Assembly: GCA_030522415.1 (NCBI GenBank)
Contig: CM060113.1
Coordinates: forward strand, 4,050,967-4,114,966
DNA: 64,000 bases
Direction: 5' to 3'
Source of the DNA: Channallabes apus
Lineage: Eukaryota; Chordata; Actinopteri; Siluriformes; Clariidae
Under the pieces are notes generated by a model that saw only the letters and a list, made by a program, of their open reading frames with translations, had not been told where the DNA came from and ran no database searches. The position numbers were made by a program, and so were the translations under genes. This document shows positions 32,401 to 42,834 of this stretch, in pieces. Every line of letters begins with the position of its first letter. Within the stretch, counting starts at the first letter, position 1.

Positions 32401-33464
32401 AAAAATGTAGATGTGCTTCACAGTGAGTGCTTCAGTTAGTATCTGGCTTTTTGCGTTCACTCTTAGTTACAGCCTTCCTCTATAATGCTCAACAGTACTG
32501 TTTTATTCGTAATTCTGTTTCTTACGTTTCTGCAGCTCTTATTATTCTGCTTGCATGACTATAATTTTGTTTATCATACACAATTGTTATTTCTAGCCTT
32601 TATGTGCTGGCATTTGAGTTTAGGCCTATTTGGCTTTGTTATTTTCATCAAGTCTGTTGTGCTCAATTACCGGCTACAAGAGTAGCCATTTCCGCCTTTT
32701 CTACCCACTTATCTTTTCTCTTGTTCTCTTGTTGTTTCGGCTTTTCTTTTGATTCGAGCCATGCATTCTTTTACATCTTTAAATAGCAGTCCTTCGATAC
32801 TTTCATCAGTGATGTGCTTTCAGAAAGCAGATTGAAAATATTTGTGTGAAGAAGCTAGCTATTCTTCACTACTACGCCGACTAAGTGAAGGTGTTAGCCT
32901 CCCAGGGGTTAGCTTTGCTTTGTTCCACACATTAAGCTTTCCTCAGGTATACAGCCCACTGAGCATCATCAGAAGAGGTGTTGAAATGTTATTTGAAAGG
33001 TTATTAAGTACCCATTGTGCCTCTGCTACAGTACGTGGGTTTACTCAATAATATTACATGATACACTGGTAAAAGTTTAAGTGCATTGCGAAAAAGCAGT
33101 GTAGCACATTGACTGTGCAAGGATAGCAAGGACATGTGGTCTTTTGAACTTTTGCAACTTATAATTTTCCAATAATTGCCAAAACATGTTATTTTCCATA
33201 AAATTCCAATTGTATTAAAACAAATGAAATAACAACCAAGCAGAACAATTAAGAAGGAAAACACACATCCACAATCCATAATATTCTCAATATTTAAAAA
33301 TAATAAACAAACAATTCCAGACTTCACTTATAAATTCTGTTATTTATTTTGCCTATTCTTGTAACATTAGACTTATAAGATGTGTTTGTTTGTTTATTTA
33401 TTTATAATCTGTTAATTTGAAAACAAACAAGCAAATAAATACATAAACAGATAAATGAATAAAT
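29475..33464. other. Four kilobases without an identified gene or element
   Basis: Low-complexity A-runs (29915) and T-rich blocks occur. 'ctcctaatacttttggccac' near 31980-32000 looks like the end of a Tc1-like element, and 31600-32010 may be its non-coding remains. Short frames here have biased composition and no motif I recognise. Confidence 0.55.
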
Positions 33465-33653
33465 AAATCCATCCATCCACCCATCTATCTAGAAAGCAGA
33501 GGCTATGAAGGCTAGTGGTGACCATTGTATTTATTCCCATTTTGTATGACTGTGGTACACGCACATTCACACATGGTCAAGCTGGAAACACCAGTTAGCC
33601 TAATCTGCATGTCTTTGGACTGTGGGAGGAAACTGGAGAACCTGGGGGAAACC
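33465..33653 (-). mobile_element. V-SINE, tail half, split by DIRS copy 2
   Basis: 'cagttagcctaatctgcatg', 'tctttggactgtgggaggaa' and 'ggagaacctgggggaaacc' are the reverse of the SINE body, stopping abruptly at 33653. The head half resumes at 36684 with no base lost or repeated compared with the family pattern 'gaaacccaccaagc'. Confidence 0.85.
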
Positions 33654-33869
33654 GTCTCGGGTTACTTTGCTGTAACCCTGTTCCCTGAAAAAGCGGGAAC
33701 GAGATGCTGTGCTGAAAGCGCTATGGGAAACGATTTCTCGTGACCGGTTGTGAAGCACGTGTGTGTCAAACACGCCAAATATTTTGGCATGTATAACCTC
33801 AAGCAGGTGACGTCAACCGATGAGGTGCACCTGGAGGTTATAAAGGCATGAACTGGAAACACCCTCAGG
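33654..33869 (-). repeat. Right inverted terminal repeat of DIRS copy 2
   Basis: Outer edge GTCTCGGGTTACTTTGCTG. From 'gatgctg' inward it is inverted relative to 36493-36660. TGACGTCA is at 33808-33815 and a TATA-like 'gtataacc' just before it. Confidence 0.8.
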
Positions 33870-33914
33870 TCAATTTTGTCTGAAGGATGTCCAGTCATGC
33901 ATGCAGTGTGGAGT

Positions 33915-34009
33915 GCAGCATCTCGTTCCAGCTTTTTCAGGGAACAGGGTTACAGCAAAGTAACCCAAGACGGCCCCTTTCAAAAGCTACAATCGATGCT
34001 GCGCTGCGG
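33915..34009 (-). other. DIRS internal complementary region (both ends joined)
   Basis: 33915-33971 is the inverted copy of the right element edge (33654-33712), and 33972-34009 is the inverted match of the left edge (36646-36683); the two abut at 33971/33972. This is the arrangement of the internal complementary region of DIRS elements, thought to template the completion of both ends on a circular intermediate. Confidence 0.8.
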
Positions 34010-34059
34010 TGTCTGGACCCCCAGGGTTGTGTTGTGTGCGCACAGTACCCCTAAGGAGT

Positions 34060-34985
34060 CTAGACATGATTCTGTGATGCAGTCTCGAGAACCCGCGAGC
34101 CTGGCATACGATTATGAAGCCTGACAGATATCCTGCGGAAAGGCAACCTGCCGCATGACATACTTGGAAACCTCTCTTGCCAGAGCAATTGCAGCCCTTA
34201 TACATATGAAACCCTGCTCTAACTTACGGCCCTGGCTTTAATGCAGAGGTGCGCTGTAAATCAAAGAGCATGAGCTGGACACAGCGAATGAAGACTTGTT
34301 GCTCTGGAGCTAATGGCGGCGGACAGAAGGCTTCGGCTGTGGAAGATAGTTGGATAAGAGTACAGAACGGCTTTTTTTTTTCTTTTTTTTTTTTTTTTTG
34401 CGGAAACTTCCAGCACTGAAACAGTTTGGCAGTGGACTGGGTCTACATGTTCTATGTCCTGGAATGTAAAGATCCTGAGGATCAGGATTTCTTCTGTCTT
34501 TATAGGCTAGGGCACTAGCATCTCTAATCCGACTCGTCTAATGGCAGCTGCCCTTCGGCCGCGGCCATGACGTATGAAATCTGCTCTGATTTACGCCACT
34601 GGCCAGTGCGGTGGTGTACTGTAAATCTTGAAGAGCATGAACTAGACGCAGTGAATGAAGTCTTACAGCTCCGTAGCTGTAACGGCAGAGAACAGAGGCT
34701 TCAAGAACAACTGCGAAAGGTAGTTGGGTGAGGATGCAGAATAGCTCTAGCTGGCCAATGACAAAGCCTAAGCACAGAAGAAAGGCTGATGAGGCCCGCA
34801 AAAAAGCCGGCAACTACGGGGTGCTTTCCCCAAGCCCCATCAGTCAGGATGTAGGCCAGAAGTGGCTACGTATGTTCTGAGTGTGCTAGGGCGTAAGCCC
34901 GAGGTCAAATTTCTTGCAGAAGCTCCAGCACAGAAACGGTTCGGCAGTGGACTGGGTCTGCATGTTTCACCATGTTCTAGAATGT
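34060..34985 (-). pseudogene. Tyrosine recombinase remnants of DIRS copy 2, partly duplicated
   Basis: On the minus strand, from 34985 down: TVSVLELLQEKFDLGLTPST and LRTYVAT, the core-binding part of a DIRS tyrosine recombinase; then VVLEASVLCRYSYGAVRL and LVHALQDLQYTTALAS, equal to the copy-1 segment; and near 34060-34205 a degenerate counterpart of the HxxR...Tyr end. The part at about 34572-34985 and the part at about 34214-34480 are two diverged copies of the same segment in direct order; the second is broken by a T-run at 34372-34399. Stops and shifts are many. The HxxR and Tyr residues are not intact here. Function is lost. Confidence 0.65.
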
Positions 34986-34990
34986 TAGTC

Positions 34991-36398
34991 TTAGTCTGCC
35001 CTGGAAATATTCACAAGACTGCCGTAGTGGTCCACGCTAGGGCATGTTAACCTCTTGACTGCTAGAGGGAGTATTTCAGGGCCAGAAATAGAGTCGGCGC
35101 GGCGAGCTCCACCCCAGTCCCTACGAGGGGGTGCTCGGCTTGCCACACTCTCCCTCTGCACCTCACGCCTCGGGAAGGCCAGAGCTGATCGGAACTGGGT
35201 GGCCGACAGTTCCGCCTGTTGAGCATGGTGGGGGAGGAACCTACCAAAGGCTTCCTCATGGAGTTTTGCGTCCCGAAACTTGTTCATGACGGTAGTGATG
35301 GCGTCACCGAACAGTCCAGAAGGCGAGATAGGGGCATCAAGAAGGAAGGCGCGGTCCCTTTGATGCCCGTAAGATTAAGCCACAGATTAACCACTAAGGC
35401 AGCCATGGAGCGGCCAATAGCACGGGCCGTCTGCTTGGTTGCCCTAAGAGACAAGTCTGTGGCTCGGCGTAATACTAAATTCGCTGCTTCATTAGCAACC
35501 CCGCCGGTGCTCCAGTCGTTTAGCAAGTAAGTCTGGTATGCCTGCAAGACCGTCATGGTGTGCAGAGCAGAACCAGCTTGACCTGCTGCCTGAAAAGCCT
35601 TCCCCATCAGCGAAGATGTCAATCTGCACGGCTTGGAGGGGAGCGTGGGCTTTTCCAGGGAGGATGATGTCCCAGGAGAGAGTCCACAAGCGGCTCTTCT
35701 ATCTGGAGCATCATCAAATAACCACGTGTATTTGCATCCACGACATTAGAATACGATGTCGTTGGCACAAACACACAGGATGAATAAGGTCTCTCCCATG
35801 AACGGGTTAATTCATCATGGAGATCACCAAAGATGGGGAGGGAGCGCCAATGAGGTTCCTCCCTCCGGCCACCTGACAGAAACCTGTCAACTAGTTTTGA
35901 CCGCTTGGGAGAGTCTTGCTCCCGTGGCCATTTGAGGTGTAAGCGCTCGACAGCACGTGTCACTACCACTAAAAGCTCCTGATACGCCTGCTCATTTCTG
36001 GAGGGGCGCTCGGAAGCGACAGTTTCCAAGTCCGCGGAAGCGAGAGAGGAAATTTCTTCGGCTACTTCACAAGAGGCGCCGGAGCGTGCTTGAGAAGTAG
36101 GCAGCAACGGCACACGATTCGGCGAAAGGGCAAGAGAAAGATAAAACTCGCTCTGCTGTACTTCCGCCAAATCAACACGCGAGCCCCAGGAATGCGCTGC
36201 GGCTCGTAGTTCCATTTTAAAGAAGGCGAGCCGAGCGCGAAGGACTATAATAGGGAGGAGATCGCAATGCTCACATCCTCCCTCAAGCCCGAGGACAGTG
36301 TGCTTTTCCCCCAAACATTCGACACGATAAGTGTGGAAATCGCCATCCGGGAGACTCCTCTCACACGGATGAACGCATTTCCTGCGAGAATCAGCCGT
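34991..36398 (-). pseudogene. DIRS gag-like ORF1 (copy 2)
   Basis: A gag-like protein that would package element RNA. The frame opens at 36398 with ACG where ATG is expected (ACG GCT GAT), then CVHPC, FHTYRVECLGEKH and GGCEHCDLLP give a Cys/His cluster, followed by RARLAFFKMELRAAA. Residues then run QAYQELLVVVTRAVERLHLK, PKRSKLVDRFLSGG, IFGDLHDELTRSWERPYSS and SNVVDANTRGYLMMLQIEEP. Around 35620 the reading moves to a second frame with MGKAFQAAGQAGSALHTMTV and LSLRATKQTARAIGRSMAAL, and near 35285 to a third with FRDAKLHEEAFGRFL, ending at 34991. So the start codon and at least two frame shifts break an otherwise well-kept gene. It ends six bases before recombinase-like sequence. Confidence 0.8.
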
Positions 36399-36492
36399 GG
36401 TAAGTAAATCAATAAATAATTTTTTTTACTTCCCTGAAAGGTCTGCTTGCACACCACACACACCACAAGACGGATCCTGAAGAGAAAATGAT

Positions 36493-36683
36493 CTGAGGGT
36501 GTTTCCAGTTCATGCCTTTTTATAACCTCCAGGTGCACCTCATCGGTGGACGTCACCTGCCTGAGTTTATACATGCCAAAATATTTGGCGTGTTTGACAC
36601 ACACGTGCTTCACAACCGGTCACGAGAAATCTTTTCCCATAGCGCTTTCAGCGCAGCATCGAGTGTAGCTTTTGAAAGGGAAC
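36493..36683 (-). repeat. Left inverted terminal repeat of DIRS copy 2
   Basis: Outer edge (minus strand) GTTCCCTTTCAAAAGCTAC. The CRE-like site is altered (TGGACGTC) relative to the other end. Confidence 0.8.
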
Positions 36684-36785
36684 AACCAAGCATAGGGAGA
36701 ACATGCAAACTCCATGCACACAGACCTGACCCAAGAATTAAACCCAGTACCTAGTGTGAAGCAACAGTGCTGAGCCACTAAGACA
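36684..36785 (-). mobile_element. V-SINE, head half, split by DIRS copy 2
   Basis: 'aaccaagcatagggagaac', 'atgcaaactccatgcacac' and 'gaattaaacccagtacc', then 'gctgagccactaagaca', complete the SINE that begins at 33465. Confidence 0.85.
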
Positions 36786-38613
36786 CATGCCTATATAAAT
36801 AAATAAAGTAATAAATAAGAAAAAATTAAACTTGTGTACATTAGAAATTAATTTCCCTTACAGAAATACACACCTCAATCAACATTCTAAAATATTTAAA
36901 AAAAAAATTCTTTCTTATTTGAAATATTTTAGTATGTTAATTGTGGTGTGCTTTTATATTGTTGTTGTTTAATTTTATCAATTAATTATTTAATTAATGA
37001 ATTAATGTAATTGTTCATAAAAAGAAACAAATAAGTGTCATCTTAATATAGTCATAATTTGCAGCCTGACTCTTTTTGAAAACCACCACCATCACCACCA
37101 ATAATAATAATAATAATATTAATAATAATAATAACGGCAGTTTCTTTATGTATCAAGTGTATTTTGGAGTGAAATAATTTATTTGAAATTTGCAGCGGAA
37201 TTTAAAAAGCTTTGAAAGTTTCCTATATCTCCTTGCCTTGCTTCCCACTGATAATTTTTTTTTATAAATAAGCTAAAACTGCTAATGACACCACGCTACA
37301 ACCAGCATTAGGCCACGCATCTACATTTTCAATCACAAGGCGGTATTAGCAGCTGTGTTCTCCTCATATGAGTGCTCGTTAGAATGAGTAATGAGGTCCA
37401 GAGCCCAACAGTAACCTGATCTTCCCCATGACCAATCCAAGGGTTTTTTCCCTTCGCATATTTTTCTGCAAGGTGGAATAGAAGGATCGACAGATGGAGG
37501 TTTTGTGCACTGTAGTTGGCTCTTCGGTTCAGTTCTTAGCCCAGCTGCTCTTTGGTTTAGAAATACTCCGTTTAAATAGGCTCGCTCATTCAGTCAGGTT
37601 GGCCAGGGCCGCTTTTCATACAGCGTGTACAGCCAACACATCACGTTACCCGTGCCAGTCCCTGGAACGATTCAAACTGAGTACAGTGCCTCAGTCCAAT
37701 CCTGGAGGACCACCAATCAGTCCACAGTGTTGTTGCGCTCCAGGTCCCAACACCTCAAAGCCAAATAATCAATATTCTCCGCTTCTGATTATCTGGCGCA
37801 AAAGCAACAAAGAAATGGAACATTCAGAACATTTGTACTATTACTAACTGCCAAGGAGGGAAGGTCAGAGGTGATTTGTCGCAGAAGTATTTGCTTTGCA
37901 TTACATTAAAAAGTTTGTGATGTAAATGGATTAGTTGGTTGTTGTATTTTTATAGAAGTTGTTATTCAACTCTCTCCAAGCACAGGATTTATTTGTTAGT
38001 TCATGAAAAACCCTTGAGTTGAATGTTGCATTAAAGTAGTGGAGATGTGATTGAAAATATTAGACTCAAAATCCCAGAATGCAATGCAGGTACAGCATAG
38101 ACAGCAGGTGCTCAGATTCATTTGAGTAAGAACGCTTGAAAGATGAATGGACTAACGCGGCGCCGCATCAATCTCTTTACTGAGAGATAAAATAAGAGCT
38201 AAATCTTACTGCATGACCACGAACAGATAGTTAAATGGCATCGTGGGTAGTGTGGGAAAAGCATATCCATAATTTCCTACATACTTCATGCCATAATAAG
38301 ACTTCAAGGCCATTTCTGTTGTATAAATCAATTCGGGCAGTAATGTAAATGTTCCTCTCTAGGCATGCTAATAGGAAAGTTATTAAAACATTAGTTTCCT
38401 TTTTTTTTACAGCAAGAAAAAGGCGATTTAAACATCCCAGAGGTCATAAAGTTGTTAAATTTTGAGATGTACATATATAATGCATGATGAGTGTCTAAAA
38501 CCTTGCCTTTTGAAAACTGGATTTATATTATACTTTATAATATAATAAGCCAAAAATAAAATGAACGATTACTATGTTTTCATCAGTAATGGAGTTAGAA
38601 AATAGTTAGCCTC

Positions 38614-38652
<39 letters not shown>

Positions 38653-39345
38653 GAAAAAGCCTAGAACACCTACACAAACAAACTTGTCCACCCATGCAAA
38701 TGAATGTGTTAGTGTACTTTTCTTTTTGTATGTACTGTATGACAGGTAAACAAAAAAAAAAAGTTATTCTACTTTCCGCTGACCTTCTCTCAGCTCAGTG
38801 CTGTGTCTATATTTTGTCATAGTTTTGATGGCAGCTCGTTTGCCATGTGTCAGCAGCTCAATAGTGTGTGTAGCTTTATGACTGTAATGAAATTCCCATT
38901 TACATATCATTACAGTCAGAACCGCGGCGAAAAAGAGCCGTGATGCATTAGTGACGCCGTATAGCATGACTTGGCATTCTGGCTGAAAGGCTACCTCTGA
39001 CTAAACACCTTCATACAAGCTATTCAGGATGGTTGTTTAAAAATTAATATATGAATAAATAAATAAATAAATAAATAAATATCCCCCTCCCCCACCATAT
39101 GAAAGCTGATGTATCTGTAATTACTGATTCCATGCTCGGATAAATCGGCTAAAGTGATTCTGGATAAAATGGGTATTTAAATCGATAGGCTGAAATTTGT
39201 ACGCATAAATTATGAGCTCCACGTAAAGTGAGCTGTGAGAGTAGTTTGTCCTTCAAACCATAAGCACGATATCTGTACAGCGACCCGCACCGATCTGTTT
39301 CAAAGGTGTGATGGATTATAACTTGTACGCATTACAGTATATATA
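36786..39345. other. Unassigned stretch with simple repeats
   Basis: AAT-type repeats at 37098-37133, (TTA)13 at 38614-38652 and (AATA)n near 39052-39080. 37680-37800 ('ccaatcctggaggaccacc') may be half of the MITE seen at 13554. The 117-codon frame at 37494 shows no recognisable motif. The GC-richer stretch at 38890-38990 is not repetitive within the window. Confidence 0.6.
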
Positions 39346-39347
39346 TA

Positions 39348-40954
39348 CAGTGGTGTGAAAAACTATTTGCCCCCTTCCTGATTTCTTATTCTTTTGCATG
39401 TTTGTCACACTTAAATGTTTCTGCTCATCAAAAACCGTTAAGTATTAGTCAAAGATGCAGACAAAATGCAGTTTTTAAATGAAGGTTTACGTTATTAAGG
39501 GAGAAAAAAACTCCAAATCTACATGGCCCTGTGTGAAAAAGTGATTGCCCCCCTTGTTAAAAAATAACTTAACTGTGGTTTATCACACCCGAGTTCAATT
39601 TCTGTAGTCACCCCCAGGCCTGATTACTGCCACACGTGTTTCAATCAAGAAATCACTTAAATAGGAGCTACCTGACACAGAGAAGTAGACCAAAAGCACC
39701 TCAAAAGCTAGACATCATGCCAAGATCCAAAGAAATTCAGGAACAAATGAGAACAAAAGTAATTGAGATCTATCAGTCTGGTAAAGGTTATAAAGCCATT
39801 TCTAAAGCTTTGGGACTCCAGCGAACCACAGTGAGAGCCATTATCCACAAATGGCAAAAACATGGAACATGGTGAACCTTCCCAGGAGTGGCCGGCTGAC
39901 CAAAATTACCCCAAGAGCGCAGAGACAACTCATCCGAGAGGCCACAAAAGACCCCAGGACAACATCTAAAGAACTGCAGGCCTCACTTGCCTCAATTAAG
40001 GTCAGTGTTCACGACTCCACCATAAGAAAGAGACTGGGCAAAAACGGCCTGCATGGCAGATTTCCAAGGCACAAACCACTTTTAAGCAAAAAGAACGTTA
40101 AGGCTCGTCTCAATTTTGCTTAAAAACATCTCAATGATTGCCAAGACTTTTGGGAAAATACCTTGTGGACCGACGAGACAAAAGTTGAACTTTTTGGAAG
40201 GTGCGTGTCCCATTACATCTGGCGTAAAAGTAACACAGCATTTCAGAAAAAGAACATCATACCAACAGTAAAATATGGTGGTGGTAGTGTGATGGTCTGG
40301 GGTTGTTTTGCTGCTTCAGGACCTGGAAGGCTTGCTGTGATAGATGGAACCATGAATTCTACTGTCTACCAAAAAATCCTGAAGGAGAATGTCCGGCCAT
40401 CTGTTCGTCAACTCAAGCTGAAGCGATCTTGGTTGCTGCAGCAGGACAATGACCCAAAACACACCAGCAAATCCACCTCTGAATGGCTGAAGAAAAACAA
40501 AATGAAGACTTTGGAGTGGCCTAGTCAAAAATCCTGACCTGAATCCTATTGAGATGTTGTGGCATGACCTTAAAAAGGCGGTTCATGCTAGAAAACCCTC
40601 AAATAAAGCTGAATTACAACAATTCTGCAAAGATGAGTGGGCCAAAATTCCTCCAGAGCGCTGTAAAAGACTCGTTGCAAGTTATCGCAAATGCTTGATT
40701 GCAGTTATTGCTGCTAAGGGTGGCCCAACCAGTTATTAGGTTCAGGGGGCAATTACTTTTTCACACAGGGCCATGTAGGCTTGGATTTTTTTTCTGCCTA
40801 AATAATAAAACCCCTCATTTAAAAACTGCATTTTGTGTTTACTTGTGTTATCTTTGACTAATAGTTAAATGTGTTTGATGATCAGAAACATTTTGTGTGA
40901 CAAACATGCAAAAGAATAAGAAATCAGGAGGGGGGCAAATAGTTTTTCACACCA

Positions 40955-40957
<3 letters not shown>
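39348..40957 (+). mobile_element. Tc1-like transposon copy B, inserted in a TA repeat
   Basis: A 1610-bp element with the same ends and long inverted repeats as copy A, in + orientation. The flanks are 'cagtatatatata' on the left and a 45-bp (TA)n run on the right (40958-41002), so TA target choice is evident but the exact duplication cannot be told from the repeat. The transposase gene is broken (next entry). Confidence 0.93.
39717..40739 (+). pseudogene. Tc1-like transposase of copy B, three breaks
   Basis: Starts at 39717 with MPRSKEIQEQMRTKVIEIYQ, the full N-terminus that copy A has lost. A one-base loss near 39869 (CATGGAACATGG against CATGGAACAGTGG) shifts the frame; a TAA replaces a Lys codon near 40121 (GCTTAAAAAC against GCTAAAAAAC); a one-base gain near 40527 (GTCAAAAATCC against GTCAAAGTCC) shifts it again between the second D and E of the DD34E set. 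All three catalytic acids are encoded (LWTDETK, LQQDNDPKH, NPIE). It keeps the LQQ residues before FCKDEW that copy A lacks. Each copy thus holds what the other has lost. Ends GGPTSY at 40739. Confidence 0.9.

Positions 40958-41002
<45 letters not shown>
40958..41002. repeat. (TA)22 microsatellite next to Tc1 copy B
   Basis: Pure TA run directly after the element; the Tyr/Ile-repeat frame across it is translated repeat. 41003-41919 is unassigned; the region 41090-41560 is less AT-rich but has no splice-bounded exon that I can defend. Confidence 0.96.
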
Positions 41003-41004
<2 letters not shown>

Positions 41005-41919
41005 TTCCCTTGTATGATCAAAGACTCCAGCTTAAAGTGTGTAAACCCTCTCCAAAGTCAAGTTGGTTCGAGCCCTAACTCCAATGTTAATGGTTCGGAG
41101 TGCTTTATTTTGACTCTTCTCTCACCGGCAGCATGGAATCAATTTCTGCAGATGATAAGGTGGCAATCCGCAGTATGTTTTCCTCTCACGGCTAAGTGTG
41201 TTGTGACCTTCTGTGTGTTTGTGTGTGTTTGTCTTGAAATTGCCAGAGACACAGAGTCACCTCGCTCTCGCCCTCATTACTGCGATATTCCTCCTACCTT
41301 TTCTAGCTGTCTGTTCTCCGGAGAGCCCGTGTGTCACCTGCAGCCCGCAGCCCTACCGCTGTCACTACACATCCACATGGCGGTGTGATCCAGCTAACAC
41401 TTGCACATTCGTTTCACTTCTTCTGTGCCCTTTCACAGGGTTAACCGTCTCAGGCAACCAAGCGAGGGATTGCGAAGCGAGAAAATTTAGTTTGGACTGT
41501 TGGGATTTTTACTTCAAAGAAATAAAGATTGTGCATCACGTATCTCAGGTTGCCTTGTGATTGCAGGAATGTTGCAACATTATTTAATACTTCTGTAAGT
41601 TTATTTTTAACAAAGCAGGCCAGCAGAACTTAAATCAAGCCCATGTAAGCGAAGATCAAAGCAGGAGTAAGATGAAGGAGTCTGCTAAAAGGATTAGGTT
41701 TTTGAGAAAATTTCATATTATAGGGAATTTTTTTAAAAAAGCGCTGAAAATTTGTACAATTTAAAATACACATGAGACTTGAGATTGTAACAAAAATTGT
41801 AAGATTTTAGTAAAATCTTGTATACATATATTAGCAATTGTTTAATTCATTAACAAGGTCTTGAAAGTGGGTGAGGCTAATCTTGGATCGAAGTTGCAGA
41901 AGTGTGAACTTCATCAATT

Positions 41920-42125
41920 CCAACAACCATCCTGGACAGGGTGCCAATCCATCTCAGTTTACATACACACACTCAAGACACATGCATTTGGGCTGGTGGA
42001 GGAAACCAGAGTACAGTACATGGAAACTTCATGGACACAGAGGTGGGAATCGAAACTGGCTGGGAATCAAACCCAGACCCTTGAGGTGCAAGGTAACTGT
42101 GCTAACCACTAAGCCACCATGCTAC
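41920..42125 (-). mobile_element. V-SINE-type SINE, tail-truncated
   Basis: 'cctggacagggtgccaatcc', 'ggtggaggaaaccagagtac', 'gaatcaaacccagacccttg' and 'gtgctaaccactaagccacc' follow the complete copy at 44002-44367; the middle body is shortened. Minus orientation. Confidence 0.8.
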
Positions 42126-42242
42126 AGTACCACCTACCCAGATAACTTTATTTATTTAGTTTTTTTTAAAGGTACAAATTCATACGTGAAATAGGAAAGG
42201 TAATGTTTAATTTGATGTTGTTGTTTTTTTTCAGTGTGTATT

Positions 42243-42300
42243 TACACTACCGTTCAAAAGTTTGGGGTCACTTTTTTGGGGGTCACTTCTGCTCTTTAAA
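42243..42300 (+). repeat. Tc1-like inverted-repeat end, single
   Basis: 'tacactaccgttcaaaagtt' then 'tggggtcac' resembles the terminal inverted repeat of a widespread fish Tc1-like element. I find no matching opposite end up to the L2 start, so it is a solo end or a truncated element. Confidence 0.45.
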
Positions 42301-42834
42301 GACTTCATAACTCCTCTAATCTGAGGTGTATGTAGTGTATGTTTAAAAAATTATAACACATTAAGGTTTTTAACAACTGAATTATAGGCAGGTAATAAAT
42401 TAAACAACATTCATTTATTAAAGATAATAAGTAATTGAGGTAAGTGTTTTGTATGGTGCATATTGTATAATATTAAAAATATATAATACAAATTTTAATT
42501 ACATTTATTATAAAAAATACTAGAACAGGGGAAGGATCCTATAACTTAACTTAAAATTGTTTTCTATATACAGTATACCTATGTAAATTGTGGTTATTCC
42601 TTCCTGTTTTTGTATCGTTGTCGTGAAAGTTTCGCGTTTGTTTACAGTAAATTACATAGCCTTTTCATTTATACAATAACAATATTAATAGCAACTAGCT
42701 TTTACATCTTCATACTATTTGGCCTCGCCTTTTTTTTCTGCAATTTTCGGAGAACGCGCGAGTTTCCTCGTCTAAGAACAACAAACGGAATACAGCTCCA
42801 AACAACTAAAACTCCGACACAGAGGTACGTTATA

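Larger units (their letters stand above)
33654..36683 (-). mobile_element. DIRS-type retrotransposon copy 2, RT-less, inside a SINE
   Basis: A 3030-bp element in minus orientation. It has inverted terminal repeats (33654-33869 and 36493-36683), an internal complementary region (33915-34009), a gag pseudogene (34991-36398) and tyrosine recombinase remnants (34060-34985). No RT or RNase H is found between gag and the recombinase. It lies in a V-SINE with no target-site duplication, which fits tyrosine-recombinase integration. Copy 1 at 699-2903 shares its ends, gag and YR. Family placement rests on this set of structural traits. Confidence 0.85.

Noticed and set aside
35062..36398. A host gene with an N-terminal zinc finger
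   Set aside because: The same protein landmarks lie between the same inverted repeats at 0.7-2.9 kb, so it belongs to the DIRS element.
40897..41388. 163-codon frame with Tyr-Ile repeats
   Set aside because: It starts in the Tc1 end, crosses the TA microsatellite and has no domain or splice support.
41090..41560. Possible host exon (115-codon frame)
   Set aside because: No recognisable domain, no convincing splice sites, and the Cys/Pro-rich reading is not supported by any other evidence.
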